Of a DNA stretch of 64,000 nt, positions 15,918 through 24,061 are shown piece after piece. A model generated the notes under the pieces. The model ran no database searches. It was not told the DNA's origin and worked only from the letters and a program-made list of their open reading frames with translations. A program made the translations under genes and the position numbers. How positions within the stretch are numbered: the stretch's first letter is position 1; each line of letters opens with the position of its first letter. Source of the DNA: Sphingosinicellaceae bacterium (GTDB taxonomy: Bacteria; Pseudomonadota; Alphaproteobacteria; Sphingomonadales; Sphingomonadaceae); the NCBI GenBank assembly GCA_019285715.1, contig CP079108.1, forward strand, positions 4,169,001-4,233,000. Reading direction: 5' to 3'.

Positions 15918-17732
15918 TCACTCCGCCGCCTGCAACTGCTCCGCTTCGGCCTCCGCCTGCTGCAAATTCCACATCGCCGCGTACGCCCCGTCGCGGGCCA
16001 TCAACACCGAGTGGGTGCCGCGCTCGACGATGCGCCCGGCGTCCATGACGATGATCTCGTCGGCGTCGGTGACGGTCGACAAGCGGTGCGCGATGACCAG
16101 CGTGGTGCGGCGCGCCGAGACATCGTGGAGCGCGGTCTGGATGTCCGCCTCGGTTGCCGAATCGAGGGCGCTGGTCGCCTCGTCGAGGATCAGCAGCGCC
16201 GGGTCCTTGAGGATGGTCCGGGCGATGGCGACGCGCTGCTTCTCGCCGCCCGACAGCTTGAGGCCGCGCTCGCCGACCGTCGTCGCATAGCCGTCGGGAA
16301 GCGACAGGATGAAGTCGTGGATCGCCGCACCCCTGGCAGCCGTCTCGATCTCGGCCTGCGAGGCGCCGATGTGGCCATAGGCGATGTTGTATCCGATGGT
16401 GTCGTTGAACAGCACGGTGTCCTGCGGCACGATGCCGATGGCGCGACGCAGGCTGTCCTGCGTGACCTTTCGCAGGTCCTGGCCGTCGATGGTCACCGCG
16501 CCCTTTTCGATGTCGTAGAAGCGATAAAGGATGCGGCTCAACGTCGACTTGCCCGCGCCCGAATGGCCGACGACCGCGAGCTTCTTCCCCGGCGCGATGT
16601 CGAACGACACGTCGTGGAGGATCTGGCGGCGCGGCTCGTAGCTGAAGTCGACGTGGCTGAACTGGAGATGCGCGCCGCTCAGCGCCAGCGGGGTCGCGTC
16701 GGGGGCGTCGGCGATCTCGGCGGGCGTGTCGACCAAGCCGAACATCTGCTCCATGTCGATCAGGCCCTGCTTGATCTCGCGGTAGACCATGCCGAGCATG
16801 TCGAGCGGCCGGAAAAGCTGCGCCAGCAACGTATTGACCAGCACTACGTCGCCGACGGTGAACTTGCCCTGGCTCCAGCCCCAGACGGTGTAGCCCATCG
16901 CGCCCGCCATCATCAGGTTGGTGATCAGCGCCTGCCCGACGTTGAGCGACGCCAGCGACACCGCGTTCTTGATCGAAGCCTCGGTATAGCGCTCGAGCGC
17001 CACGCCGTAGTTGCGCGTCTCGTGAAGCTCGGCGTTGAAATACTTGACGGTCTCGTAATTGAGCAGCGAGTCGATGGCGCGCGCGGAAACCTTGTTGTCG
17101 CTCTCGACCATCTCGCGGCGCATGCGGTTGCGCCAGTCGGTGACCTTGCGGGTGTACAGGATGTAGGCGGTCACCATGACCAGCGTCGCGGCGACCAGGC
17201 CGGGCCCGAGCTTGATCCAGAAGATCACGCACACCGCGGTCAGCTCGAACACCGTCGGCACGATGTTGAACAGGATGAAGTACAGCATCGTGTCGATGGA
17301 CTTGGTGCCGCGCTCGACGATCCGCGTCAGGGCACCGGTGCGGCGCTCGAGGTGGTAACGCAAGCTGAGCCGGTGGATGTGCGCGAAGACGTCCTGGCTG
17401 AGGTGGCGCGCCGCGGTTTGGCCGACGCGCTCGAAGATCGCATTGCGGAGGTTGTCGAACAGCACCCCGCCGAAGCGAGCGCCGGCATAGGCGACGACCA
17501 GCGCGACCGCGATCTGCACGCCCTCGGTCATCGATCCCGACATGCGGTCGATCGCGCCCTTGTAGGCGAACGGCATCAGCAGCGTCGTCGCCTTGGCGAG
17601 CAGCACCAGCACCATCGCGACGACGACGCGCATGCGTAGCTGCGGACTGCCGGCCGGCCACAGATAGGGCAGGAATCGGCGCAGGGTCCGGAAGTCGGGG
17701 TCGCCGACGTTGGTCGCCGCGGAATCTCTCAT
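15918..17732 (-). CDS. Atm1-type ABC transporter (glutathione-conjugate/heavy-metal exporter family)
   Basis: A 604-residue half-transporter with membrane and ATPase domains fused. Six membrane helices span about 30-320. The stretch GVLFDNLRNAIFERVGQ and GTKSIDTMLYFILFNI closely follow the Novosphingobium Atm1 protein known from structural work. The nucleotide-binding domain (about 345-580) has Walker A VVGHSGAGKS, Q-loop IVPQDTVLFNDTIGYNIAYG, signature LSGGEKQR, Walker B LLILDEATSALD and the H-loop AHRLST. The bacterial relative exports glutathione and metal-glutathione conjugates; mitochondrial Atm1 supports Fe-S cluster assembly. The start is ATG 17732. It is divergent from the small Cys protein gene at 17853. 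Confidence 0.92.
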   Translation of the reverse strand: MRDSAATNVGDPDFRTLRRFLPYLWPAGSPQLRMRVVVAMVLVLLAKATTLLMPFAYKGAIDRMSGSMTEGVQIAVALVVAYAGARFGGVLFDNLRNAIFERVGQTAARHLSQDVFAHIHRLSLRYHLERRTGALTRIVERGTKSIDTMLYFILFNIVPTVFELTAVCVIFWIKLGPGLVAATLVMVTAYILYTRKVTDWRNRMRREMVESDNKVSARAIDSLLNYETVKYFNAELHETRNYGVALERYTEASIKNAVSLASLNVGQALITNLMMAGAMGYTVWGWSQGKFTVGDVVLVNTLLAQLFRPLDMLGMVYREIKQGLIDMEQMFGLVDTPAEIADAPDATPLALSGAHLQFSHVDFSYEPRRQILHDVSFDIAPGKKLAVVGHSGAGKSTLSRILYRFYDIEKGAVTIDGQDLRKVTQDSLRRAIGIVPQDTVLFNDTIGYNIAYGHIGASQAEIETAARGAAIHDFILSLPDGYATTVGERGLKLSGGEKQRVAIARTILKDPALLILDEATSALDSATEADIQTALHDVSARRTTLVIAHRLSTVTDADEIIVMDAGRIVERGTHSVLMARDGAYAAMWNLQQAEAEAEQLQAAE

Positions 17733-17852
17733 GGCCCCTAAATGGCGCGTTGCGACGCCGACGCCAACCCCGTGCGGCACTATCCATTCGTCACACTTCC
17801 GGGGCGGAACATCGCAGTTCGTCGAACATTTAGCCTGTGAAGGAGCGGCGCG

Positions 17853-18083
17853 ATGACCCCTGTACTGATCGTCATGGCGATCCTTGGTTGCGCCGACGCC
17901 GGCGACCGCTGCCAGACCGTCAAGGTCGAGCCGGTCACGTACGCCAGTGTCGCCACCTGCAATGCCGCCGCCGAAGCCACTCTCGGGCGCTACACTGGGC
18001 TGACCTATCCGGTCGTCGCGGCGAGCTGCCAGCAGTCTACCGGCCCGACCCTTGTCGCGGCCGAGGTTCAGCCTGCGGGCTGA
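17853..18083 (+). CDS. small exported cysteine-containing hypothetical protein, 76 aa
   Basis: A 76-residue protein with a hydrophobic N-terminus (MTPVLIVMAILGCADAG) and four cysteines (in LGCADAG, RCQTV, TCNAA and SCQQS), suggesting a small disulfide-bonded periplasmic protein. AAGGAG lies eight bases before ATG 17853, a strong ribosome binding site. No known family is assigned, though short proteins of this pattern occur in sphingomonads. GGAAC at 17806 followed after 16 bases by CATT resembles an EcfG general-stress promoter with one mismatch, so stress induction is possible. It sits between atm1 (divergent) and tonB (same strand, 43 bases downstream). Confidence 0.6.
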   Translation: MTPVLIVMAILGCADAGDRCQTVKVEPVTYASVATCNAAAEATLGRYTGLTYPVVAASCQQSTGPTLVAAEVQPAG

Positions 18084-18126
18084 ACCACGCCGGGAGCGGG
18101 GCCGCGCTCCTGGCGTTTGATCCTTC

Positions 18127-18879
18127 ATGGACGACCTAGCCGAGCCGACCGGCACGCCCGAACGGATCGCCCCGGCGATGTTCGTCGCCGCTGTCCACCT
18201 CGCGCTTGTCTATGCGTTGATCGTCGGGCTTGGCATCGACGTGCCGGAACAGATGCAGGCGAGCCTGCAGGTGTTCGAGGTGCCACCTGAAGTCCGGCCG
18301 CCGCCGCCGCGCCGCCTCCCCGCCCGCCACGCGACTCGGCGGCCCCGAGGCGCTGCAGCGCCCCCGAACATCCGCTCGCGGGCGACGCCCGTAGTCGCGC
18401 CGCCACCGGTGATCCCGCTCGTCGCGCCGCCGCTGATCGTCGTCGCGCCGGTCGCTGGCCTCGGTGCGGAGGCGAGGTCGGGAGCGGCACCGGTGCGCGG
18501 CCCGGGCACCGGCAGCGGCGGAGTCGGCACCGGGACCGGCAGCGGCGATGCGGGCACCGGCGACGGCGACGGCGGCGAGACTCCGCTGGTCCACATCAAG
18601 GGCCGCATCACCGACGCGGATTACCCCGAAGCGGCGGCCAAACTCGGCATCGGCGGCACTGTCCATGTCCGCTTCGTCGTCGGGGTGAAGGGCCGCGTTA
18701 CCGACTGCCGGGTCACCCGCACCTCGGGCAACACCGCACTCGACGAGACAACGTGCCGCCTGATCCAGCAGCGCTTCCGCTACCGCCCGACGATGAACGC
18801 AAGCGGCAAGCCGATCCCCGATGTCGTCGTCGGCGAGCATTACTGGGAGATTGGCGAGCGGCCGGTGGACGGGCGGTAA
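18127..18879 (+). CDS. TonB-family energy transducer
   Basis: A 250-residue TonB-like protein that couples the inner-membrane proton motive force to outer-membrane receptors such as the one at 48.3 kb. The N-terminal anchor helix is at about 15-37 (APAMFVAAVHLALVYALIVG). A proline-rich periplasmic spacer (PEVRPPPPRR onward) and a glycine/threonine-rich linker (GTGSGGVGTGTGSGD) follow, then the C-terminal TonB domain (about 165-245) with DYPEAAAKLGIGGTVHVRF and the CRVTRTSGN stretch. The start is ATG 18127. exbB and exbD are not adjacent. It converges on prs with only 30 bases between stops. Confidence 0.88.
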   Translation: MDDLAEPTGTPERIAPAMFVAAVHLALVYALIVGLGIDVPEQMQASLQVFEVPPEVRPPPPRRLPARHATRRPRGAAAPPNIRSRATPVVAPPPVIPLVAPPLIVVAPVAGLGAEARSGAAPVRGPGTGSGGVGTGTGSGDAGTGDGDGGETPLVHIKGRITDADYPEAAAKLGIGGTVHVRFVVGVKGRVTDCRVTRTSGNTALDETTCRLIQQRFRYRPTMNASGKPIPDVVVGEHYWEIGERPVDGR

Positions 18880-18909
18880 ACGTCTCGAGCGAGCGTGTTG
18901 CTGGCACCC

Positions 18910-19848
18910 TCAGTCGAACAGGCTCGACACCGAGCTTTCTTCCGACGTCCGCCGCATGGCCTCGGCGAACAGCGGTGCGATGGTGATGATGCGAATCTTC
19001 TTCGCCGCCTTGACCGCCTCGAGCGGCGCGATCGAGTCGGTGATCACCAGCTCGCTCAGCGCCGAACCCTCGACACGCGCCACCGCGCCGCCCGACAGCA
19101 CGCCGTGAGTGACGTAGGCGGTAACGCCCGTGGCCCCTGCCTCCATCAACGCGGCCGCGGCGTTGCACAAGGTGCCCGCCGAATCGACGATGTCGTCGAC
19201 GAGCACGCACATCCGGCCCTGGACGTCACCGATGATGTTCATGACCTCCGATTCGCCGGGCTTTTCGCGGCGCTTGTCGACGATCGCGAGCGGTGAGTTG
19301 CCGAGGCGTTTGGCCAGCGCCCGCGCCCGGACCACGCCTCCGACATCGGGCGACACCACGGTCAGCTCTGCGCCCTTGCCGAGCCGCGCCTCGATATCGG
19401 CGCTCATCACCGGTGCGGCGAACAGATTGTCGGTCGGAATGTCGAAAAAGCCCTGGATCTGCCCGGCATGCAGGTCGACCGACAGCACGCGGTTGGCCCC
19501 CGCCACGGTGATCAGGTTGGCGACCAATTTGGCCGAGATCGGCGTACGCGGGCCGGGCTTCCGGTCCTGCCGGGCGTAGCCGAAGTACGGCACCACCGCG
19601 GTGATCCGGCGCGCCGACGAGCGCCGCAGCGCGTCGATGCAGATCAGCAGCTCCATCAGATTGTCGTTGGCGGGCGCGCTCGTCGGCTGGACGACGAAGA
19701 CATCCTCGCCGCGGACGTTCTCGTGGATCTCGACGAAGACCTCCTCGTCGGCGAAGCGCCGGACGCTTGCCTTGGTCAGCGGAATGTCGAGATACTTGCC
19801 GATCGCGCTGGCGAGTTCGAGGTTGCTGTTCCCAGCGAGAATTTTCAC
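18910..19848 (-). CDS. prs: ribose-phosphate pyrophosphokinase
   Basis: Prs makes 5-phosphoribosyl-1-pyrophosphate from ribose-5-phosphate and ATP, feeding purine, pyrimidine, histidine, tryptophan and NAD synthesis. The 312-residue protein has the N-terminal [12 protein letters not shown], the [10 protein letters not shown] loop, the ATP-binding [11 protein letters not shown] region, the catalytic [18 protein letters not shown] flexible-loop segment and the PRPP-binding motif [13 protein letters not shown]. All are class I features. The start is ATG 19848. The upstream gap to the divergent glycine-zipper gene is 173 bases and must hold its promoter, but no clear boxes are visible. Confidence 0.97.
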   Translation of the reverse strand: MKILAGNSNLELASAIGKYLDIPLTKASVRRFADEEVFVEIHENVRGEDVFVVQPTSAPANDNLMELLICIDALRRSSARRITAVVPYFGYARQDRKPGPRTPISAKLVANLITVAGANRVLSVDLHAGQIQGFFDIPTDNLFAAPVMSADIEARLGKGAELTVVSPDVGGVVRARALAKRLGNSPLAIVDKRREKPGESEVMNIIGDVQGRMCVLVDDIVDSAGTLCNAAAALMEAGATGVTAYVTHGVLSGGAVARVEGSALSELVITDSIAPLEAVKAAKKIRIITIAPLFAEAMRRTSEESSVSSLFD

Positions 19849-20021
19849 GTGTTCGACCCCTCCGCCAAGCGAGCGTCTCCCCTAGCGGGGCTGTCACGCA
19901 GGGGCAACAAAACCCGCACCCGAAATGTGAACACCCCGCAACGAAGCGTTCAGCGTCGCGGCATACAATGCCGCCCATAAAGGCCCCAGCAGCCGATCGC
20001 GGCTGAACGAAAGGAACCGCC

Positions 20022-20399
20022 ATGTTGGGCAAGATAATCACCAGTTTCGCGGCAATCGCGACGCTCGCCACCGCGACGGTGCCGGTGGCCGTCAGCGCCT
20101 ACGACCACGACCGCTATGACAACCAGCGCGGCGACTATTACAACAACGGCTACAATCACGGCCGCGACCGTCACGGCTACCGCAACAACGACCGTCGCGG
20201 CTATTACGGTCGCAACGACTACCGCGGCCGCTGCAAGAACAATGGTTCCACCGGCACAATCGTCGGCGCGATCGCCGGTGGCCTGCTCGGCAACGGCATC
20301 GCAGGCCGCGGCGACCGCACCCTTGGCACCGTCGTCGGTGCGGGTGGCGGTGCGCTCGCCGGACGTGCCATCGACCGCAGCGGTAGCCATCGCTGCTGA
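20022..20399 (+). CDS. exported glycine-zipper 2TM protein
   Basis: A 125-residue secreted or surface protein. A signal peptide (about 1-26, ending VAVSA) is followed by a stretch rich in Tyr, Asn, Asp and Arg (about 27-75), and then a glycine-zipper 2TM domain (TIVGAIAGGLLGNGIAGRG and TLGTVVGAGGGALAGRAID), as in the Rickettsia 17-kDa antigen family. Such domains insert in or associate with the outer membrane. No lipobox is present. Ribosome binding site AAGGAA precedes ATG 20022. A 10-bp hairpin follows the stop. The role is unknown beyond envelope association. Confidence 0.85.
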   Translation: MLGKIITSFAAIATLATATVPVAVSAYDHDRYDNQRGDYYNNGYNHGRDRHGYRNNDRRGYYGRNDYRGRCKNNGSTGTIVGAIAGGLLGNGIAGRGDRTLGTVVGAGGGALAGRAIDRSGSHRC

Positions 20400-20415
20400 G
20401 CCCGGAACGGACGTC

Positions 20416-20442
20416 ACGGGGGCTGGGCAAGGCAGCCCCCGT
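20416..20442 (+). terminator. stem-loop after the glycine-zipper gene
   Basis: ACGGGGGCTG (20416-20425) pairs perfectly with CAGCCCCCGT (20433-20442) around a seven-base loop, 16 bases after the stop. There is no T-tract, so it may stabilise the mRNA end rather than terminate by itself. Confidence 0.55.
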
Positions 20443-20490
20443 AATGCCGTCATACTCGCAACGAATGGCTCGCAGCGAAGGGGTCGCGGG

Positions 20491-20634
20491 ATGAGTGAGA
20501 TTTTGCAACTGGTCGCCGAGCACGACGTCGCCATCGGACTGGCGGGGACGGCGCTGGTCGTGCTGGCCGTCCTCGCCGGCTTCGGCCGTCACCATCGGCG
20601 CGGCACCGACGCCCGCGCCCGGCACCGGGAGTAG
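20491..20634 (+). CDS. possible 47-aa single-pass membrane protein
   Basis: A short frame from ATG 20491 to TAG 20634. It encodes MSEILQLVAEHDVAIGLAG, then a hydrophobic helix (TALVVLAVLAGFG), then a basic tail (RHHRRGTDARARHRE), the layout of a small inner-membrane protein. AAGGGG lies about eleven bases upstream. Nothing identifies a family. A stem-loop lies between it and the preceding gene, so it would need its own promoter or read-through. Confidence 0.35.
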   Translation: MSEILQLVAEHDVAIGLAGTALVVLAVLAGFGRHHRRGTDARARHRE

Positions 20635-20670
20635 CGGCGCGCATCGGCCCCTATTAGCCCGCGGCCCCGT

Positions 20671-20755
20671 GTCATCCCGGGCTTGACCCGGGACCCAGCT
20701 AACCCGGAGCTCGGTGTGCGTAGTTAGCTGGGTCCCGGGTCAAGCCCGGGATGAC
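20671..20755. repeat. REP-like palindromic repeat, type A copy 2
   Basis: Arms GTCATCCCGGGCTTGACCCG and CAAGCCCGGGATGAC with inner ACCCAGCTAAC/GTTAGCTGGGT. It is nearly identical to 312-400 and 56978-57062 except for the unpaired centre. It lies eight bases from the pgeF stop codon, in the gap after the small frame ending at 20634. Confidence 0.85.
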
Positions 20756-20763
20756 AACCCTGA

Positions 20764-21546
20764 CTATCCGAGCGCTATCATCGAGATCTGGCGCCCATAG
20801 TCGCCCTCTCCCGCATGCGTCGTGCGCCGGTAGCTGAACCAGCGCCCCGGGTCCGCATAGGTGTCGAGCCCGAGCGCCGTGATCCGGCTCAGCCCGGCCT
20901 CCGCCAGCCGCCTCACGATGAAGCCCTCGAGGTCGAACTGGTGGTGCCCGGCACGGCCCGGCGTGAAGAAGTCGTCGTGGCGCTCGTCGTCGGCGATGAA
21001 CTTGCCGCGGAAGCCGTCGTCGACCTCGTAGCTGCGCCGCCCGATGGTCGGGCCGATCGCCGCCGCGATCCGGCCGCGGTCCGCCCCGAGCGCGACCATC
21101 GCGTCGATCGTCGCGGGCAGCACGCCATGCAGCGCCGGCCGCCAGCCCGCGTGCGCCGCCCCGATAACCCCCGCCTCGACATCGGCGAACAGCACCGGCG
21201 CACAGTCGGCGGCCAGGATTGCCAGCGCGAGGCCCGGCCGGTCGGTGACCATACCGTCGGCGTGGGGCCGGTCGGCGTCCGCGAACGGCACGGTGACGGT
21301 GACGACGGTCGGGCTGTGGACCTGGTGGAGGGTGACGAGGCTCGCGCCCGGGGCAACGGCGGCCAGCGCGCGGGCCCGATTTTCGACGACAGCGGCGCGG
21401 TCGTCGTCCGACCCGAGGCCGCAGTTGAGGCTGGCGTAGATCCCGGTCGAGACGCCGCCCCGCCGCCCGAGGAAGCCGTGGCGCGTGCCCGCGAGCGCCG
21501 GCGCGGTGACCAATTCGACAGCTTCAGGCTCAGGAAACTCAGCCAT
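20764..21546 (-). CDS. pgeF: PgeF/YfiH family protein (laccase-domain peptidoglycan editing factor)
   Basis: A 260-residue member of the YfiH/YlmD family, earlier called polyphenol oxidase and later shown in E. coli to edit misincorporated residues in peptidoglycan precursors; purine nucleosidase activity is also reported in the family. The zinc-binding signature is complete: TLHQVHS, LAADCAPVLF and AAHAGWRP supply the His, Cys and His ligands. NCGLGSDD near the N-terminus is also typical. It is the last gene of the minus-strand run lgt-midA-GNAT-pgeF and overlaps the GNAT gene by eight bases. A type A repeat follows the stop. Confidence 0.92.
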   Translation of the reverse strand: MAEFPEPEAVELVTAPALAGTRHGFLGRRGGVSTGIYASLNCGLGSDDDRAAVVENRARALAAVAPGASLVTLHQVHSPTVVTVTVPFADADRPHADGMVTDRPGLALAILAADCAPVLFADVEAGVIGAAHAGWRPALHGVLPATIDAMVALGADRGRIAAAIGPTIGRRSYEVDDGFRGKFIADDERHDDFFTPGRAGHHQFDLEGFIVRRLAEAGLSRITALGLDTYADPGRWFSYRRTTHAGEGDYGRQISMIALG

Positions 21547-22057
21547 CGAGCTTCAGCCGGCACAGGAGCTCATCGTCGGCGTGGTTGCCGACCATGAACT
21601 TGAACGGGCGGACTTCCTCGAAGCCGTAGCGCGCGTACAGCCGCCGGGCGCGGTGGTTGTCCCCGAACACCGACAGCCACAGCTCCGCGTTGCCGCGCCG
21701 CCGCGCCTCGGCCAGCGCCCAGTCCATCAGCACGACCCCGATGCCGGTCCCCTTGGCGGCTTCGAGCAGGTACAGCTGGCGCAGCTCGATGCAGCCGCGC
21801 CCGACCGGGTCATAGGGCAGCGACGGCGGCCCGAGCTTGCAGAAGCCGACCAGTCGGCCGTCGTCCTCGGCGAGGCGGAAGGCGTAGGCGGGATCGCCGA
21901 GCTGGCCGCGGAACGTCTCCTCGCCCTGGCCGGCGATGAAGGCGTTGTAATCCTCGGCGGCGTAGAGGTGCCGGAACATGCCGTCGAAGCTCTCGATGTA
22001 GACCGCGCGCACGGCGGCCGCGTCGTCGACGGTGCCGTCGCGGTAGGTCGCGGTCAT
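21539..22057 (-). CDS. GNAT-family N-acetyltransferase
   Basis: A 172-residue acetyltransferase with one GNAT fold. The acetyl-CoA pyrophosphate-binding motif A is visible as LYLLEAAKGTGIGVVLMDWA, with the GTGIG core, and motif B as NHRARRLYARYGFEEV. The substrate cannot be predicted. The ATG at 22057 overlaps the stop of the MidA-like methyltransferase in an ATGA, and its own 3' end overlaps pgeF by eight bases, so all four genes of the lgt cluster appear to be one translationally coupled operon. Confidence 0.88.
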   Translation of the reverse strand: MTATYRDGTVDDAAAVRAVYIESFDGMFRHLYAAEDYNAFIAGQGEETFRGQLGDPAYAFRLAEDDGRLVGFCKLGPPSLPYDPVGRGCIELRQLYLLEAAKGTGIGVVLMDWALAEARRRGNAELWLSVFGDNHRARRLYARYGFEEVRPFKFMVGNHADDELLCRLKLDG

Positions 22058-23061
22058 GCCGCGAACCCCGCCGGCGTCGGCCAGCCGGTGCCGGTCAGCG
22101 CCATCACCTTGAACAACTCGCCCATCGCGTTCTCCCCCGTCAGCCGCGCGGTCGCCGCGTGGATCGCCTCGCGCTGCGGACCGGTCGCCCTCGTCTTGAG
22201 CGCCGCCGCTCGCGCGTCGATACCGAGCGCCCTCAGCCACGCCCCTTGCCCGACAGGGCCGTGCGAAACCACCCCGGCCGACGCCCCAAGTGCCGAAAAA
22301 TCGACGTGCGCGGTCAGGTCGACCTCGCCGGGGTCGACGAACGGATCGGCGAAGGCGTGGGCGCGCACCGCCTGCAACGTGTCGCCGGTGGCGGGGCCGG
22401 CGTAGCCATAGTCGATGATGAGTGCGACGCCGCCCTGCGCGCGCAGCCGGGCACCGATCTCGGCGACAATTGCGGTCGAAGCGGGAGAGGTTTCGACGAT
22501 CGTGCCGGGCGGGGCGATGGTGAGCAGCGGGGCGGGCTTGCCGAGGACGGGAGCGAACTCGAGGCCGACGCAGCGCTCGCGCCACTCCCCTGCAAACACG
22601 AACTGCCGCACCGGCAGCGCATCGAAGAACTCGTTCGCCACCAGCAGCAGCGGCCCGTCGTCCGGTACCTGCGCCAGCGCCTCGTGCCACGTCGCGCCCG
22701 GCACCCGCTCGGCCTGCGCCGCGCGCAGGGTCGGGCTGGTCTCGACGAAATGCACCGCGGGGGCGAGGCCCGAGACTCGCGCGGCCCGCAGCAGGTCCGC
22801 CATCAGCGTCCCCCGCCCCGGGCCGAGCTCGACCAGCCGCACGCCCTCCGGCGACCCCGCGCGGACCCACGCATCGCCGAGCGCGACGCCGACCAGCTCG
22901 CCGAACATCTGGCTGATCTCGGGCGCGGTGGTGAAGTCGCCCGCGACCCCGAGCGGGTCCCGCGTCGCGTAATAATGCGCGTTGCACAGCGCCATCCAAC
23001 GCGCCACCGGCATCGGGCCGTCGTGCTCGATCTCGCGCCGCAGCCGGTCGCCGAGGCTCAC
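22054..23061 (-). CDS. MidA/NDUFAF7-like SAM-dependent methyltransferase
   Basis: A 335-residue protein of the DUF185 family. The SAM-binding motif is VELGPGRGTLMADLL near residue 95. The family-specific N-terminus MPVARWMALCNAHYYATRD and the FVETSPTLRAAQ segment are present. The mitochondrial relative NDUFAF7 methylates an arginine of a complex I subunit, so a role in NADH dehydrogenase assembly is a family-level inference. The start is GTG 23061, inside the lgt stop (GTGA overlap). The order lgt-DUF185-pgeF is common in alphaproteobacteria. Confidence 0.9.
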   Translation of the reverse strand: MSLGDRLRREIEHDGPMPVARWMALCNAHYYATRDPLGVAGDFTTAPEISQMFGELVGVALGDAWVRAGSPEGVRLVELGPGRGTLMADLLRAARVSGLAPAVHFVETSPTLRAAQAERVPGATWHEALAQVPDDGPLLLVANEFFDALPVRQFVFAGEWRERCVGLEFAPVLGKPAPLLTIAPPGTIVETSPASTAIVAEIGARLRAQGGVALIIDYGYAGPATGDTLQAVRAHAFADPFVDPGEVDLTAHVDFSALGASAGVVSHGPVGQGAWLRALGIDARAAALKTRATGPQREAIHAATARLTGENAMGELFKVMALTGTGWPTPAGFAA

Positions 23062-23945
23062 GCCGCGGTTGCAGCCCGTCGCGCCGCGCGGCCGCCGCTG
23101 GTCGCGATCATGACGATGCCGATCAGGATCATCGGCAGGCACAACAACTGCCCCATGGTCAGGTGGAAGGCGAGGTAGCCGACCTGCACGTCGGGCTCGC
23201 GGAAGAACTCGATGATGAAGCGGACCAGTCCGAAGCCGCCGATGAAGACGCCGCTGAGCAGGCCCGGCTGGCGGCGCGCATCGGTCCGCCAGAACAGGTA
23301 CGCCAGCAGCAGGAACAGCACGACGCCCTCGCCGAACGCCTCGAACAGCTGGCTCGGATAGCGCGGCAACGGCCCGCCGCCGGGGAAGATGATGCCCCAG
23401 CTGGAGCCAGTGATGCGCCCGAACAGCTCGCCGTTGACGAAGTTGGCGAGCCTGCCGAAGCACTGCCCGATCGGCACCACGCAGGCGACGTAATCGCCGA
23501 CCCGGAGTGCATCGAGCCGGTTGCGGCGGGCGAACCACGCCACCGCGACGATCATGCCGATGGCGCCGCCGTGGAACGACATGCCGCCGTCCCACAGCCG
23601 GATGATGTCGAGCGGCTGTTGGGCGAAGTGCTGGAAATTATAGAACAGGACATAGCCGATGCGGCCGCCGAGGATGATGCCGAGCGTCGCCCAGGTGATG
23701 AAGTCGTCGGCCTGGACCTGCGTCATCGGCGGCGTTGTTGTTGTTGTTGAAGTCTGCGGCGTGCGCAGCAGCCGCTTCAGGTAGAACCAGCCGAGCAGGA
23801 TGCCGCCGATATAGGCGAGGCTGTACCAGCGCAGCGCCAGCGGCCCGATCTCGGTGCCCGCGACGGTGAACGCCGGGATGCTGAACAGTTCGGGGCGCAG
23901 GCCGAGCGTGGTGAAATCGAGCGCTATCTGGATCGGTCCCGGCAT
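23058..23945 (-). CDS. lgt: prolipoprotein diacylglyceryl transferase
   Basis: Lgt attaches diacylglycerol to the lipobox cysteine of prelipoproteins at the inner membrane, such as the LptM and TlpA-like lipoproteins here. The 295-residue protein has about seven membrane helices and the Lgt signature GRLANFVNGELFGR with the essential arginine and asparagine; WDGGMSFHGG is also conserved. I chose ATG 23945; an ATG at 23957 sits directly against the AAAGGAA box and would add four residues. A (TTG)5 microsatellite at about 23735-23749, read on the minus strand as a run of threonine codons, lies between helices 1 and 2. Confidence 0.95.
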   Translation of the reverse strand: MPGPIQIALDFTTLGLRPELFSIPAFTVAGTEIGPLALRWYSLAYIGGILLGWFYLKRLLRTPQTSTTTTTPPMTQVQADDFITWATLGIILGGRIGYVLFYNFQHFAQQPLDIIRLWDGGMSFHGGAIGMIVAVAWFARRNRLDALRVGDYVACVVPIGQCFGRLANFVNGELFGRITGSSWGIIFPGGGPLPRYPSQLFEAFGEGVVLFLLLAYLFWRTDARRQPGLLSGVFIGGFGLVRFIIEFFREPDVQVGYLAFHLTMGQLLCLPMILIGIVMIATSGGRAARRAATAA

Positions 23946-23997
23946 CGTGCTTAACATTTCCTTTGACCACCGGGCGCGGCGCACCATAGTCGGCGGC

Positions 23998-24021
23998 AAC
24001 GATAAGACACAACGATAAGAC
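23998..24021. repeat. tandem 11-bp direct repeat in the lgt/acyl-CoA dehydrogenase gap
   Basis: AACGATAAGAC occurs at 23998-24008 and again at 24011-24021, a 13-base period. It lies about 40 bases before the acyl-CoA dehydrogenase start and about 55 bases before lgt, in their divergent promoter region. It could be an operator for a regulator contacting the same face of the helix; this is inference only. Confidence 0.5.
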
Positions 24022-24061
24022 TGCGGCAGAGACCGTGCGCAAGATCCCGTGGGAGACGACC

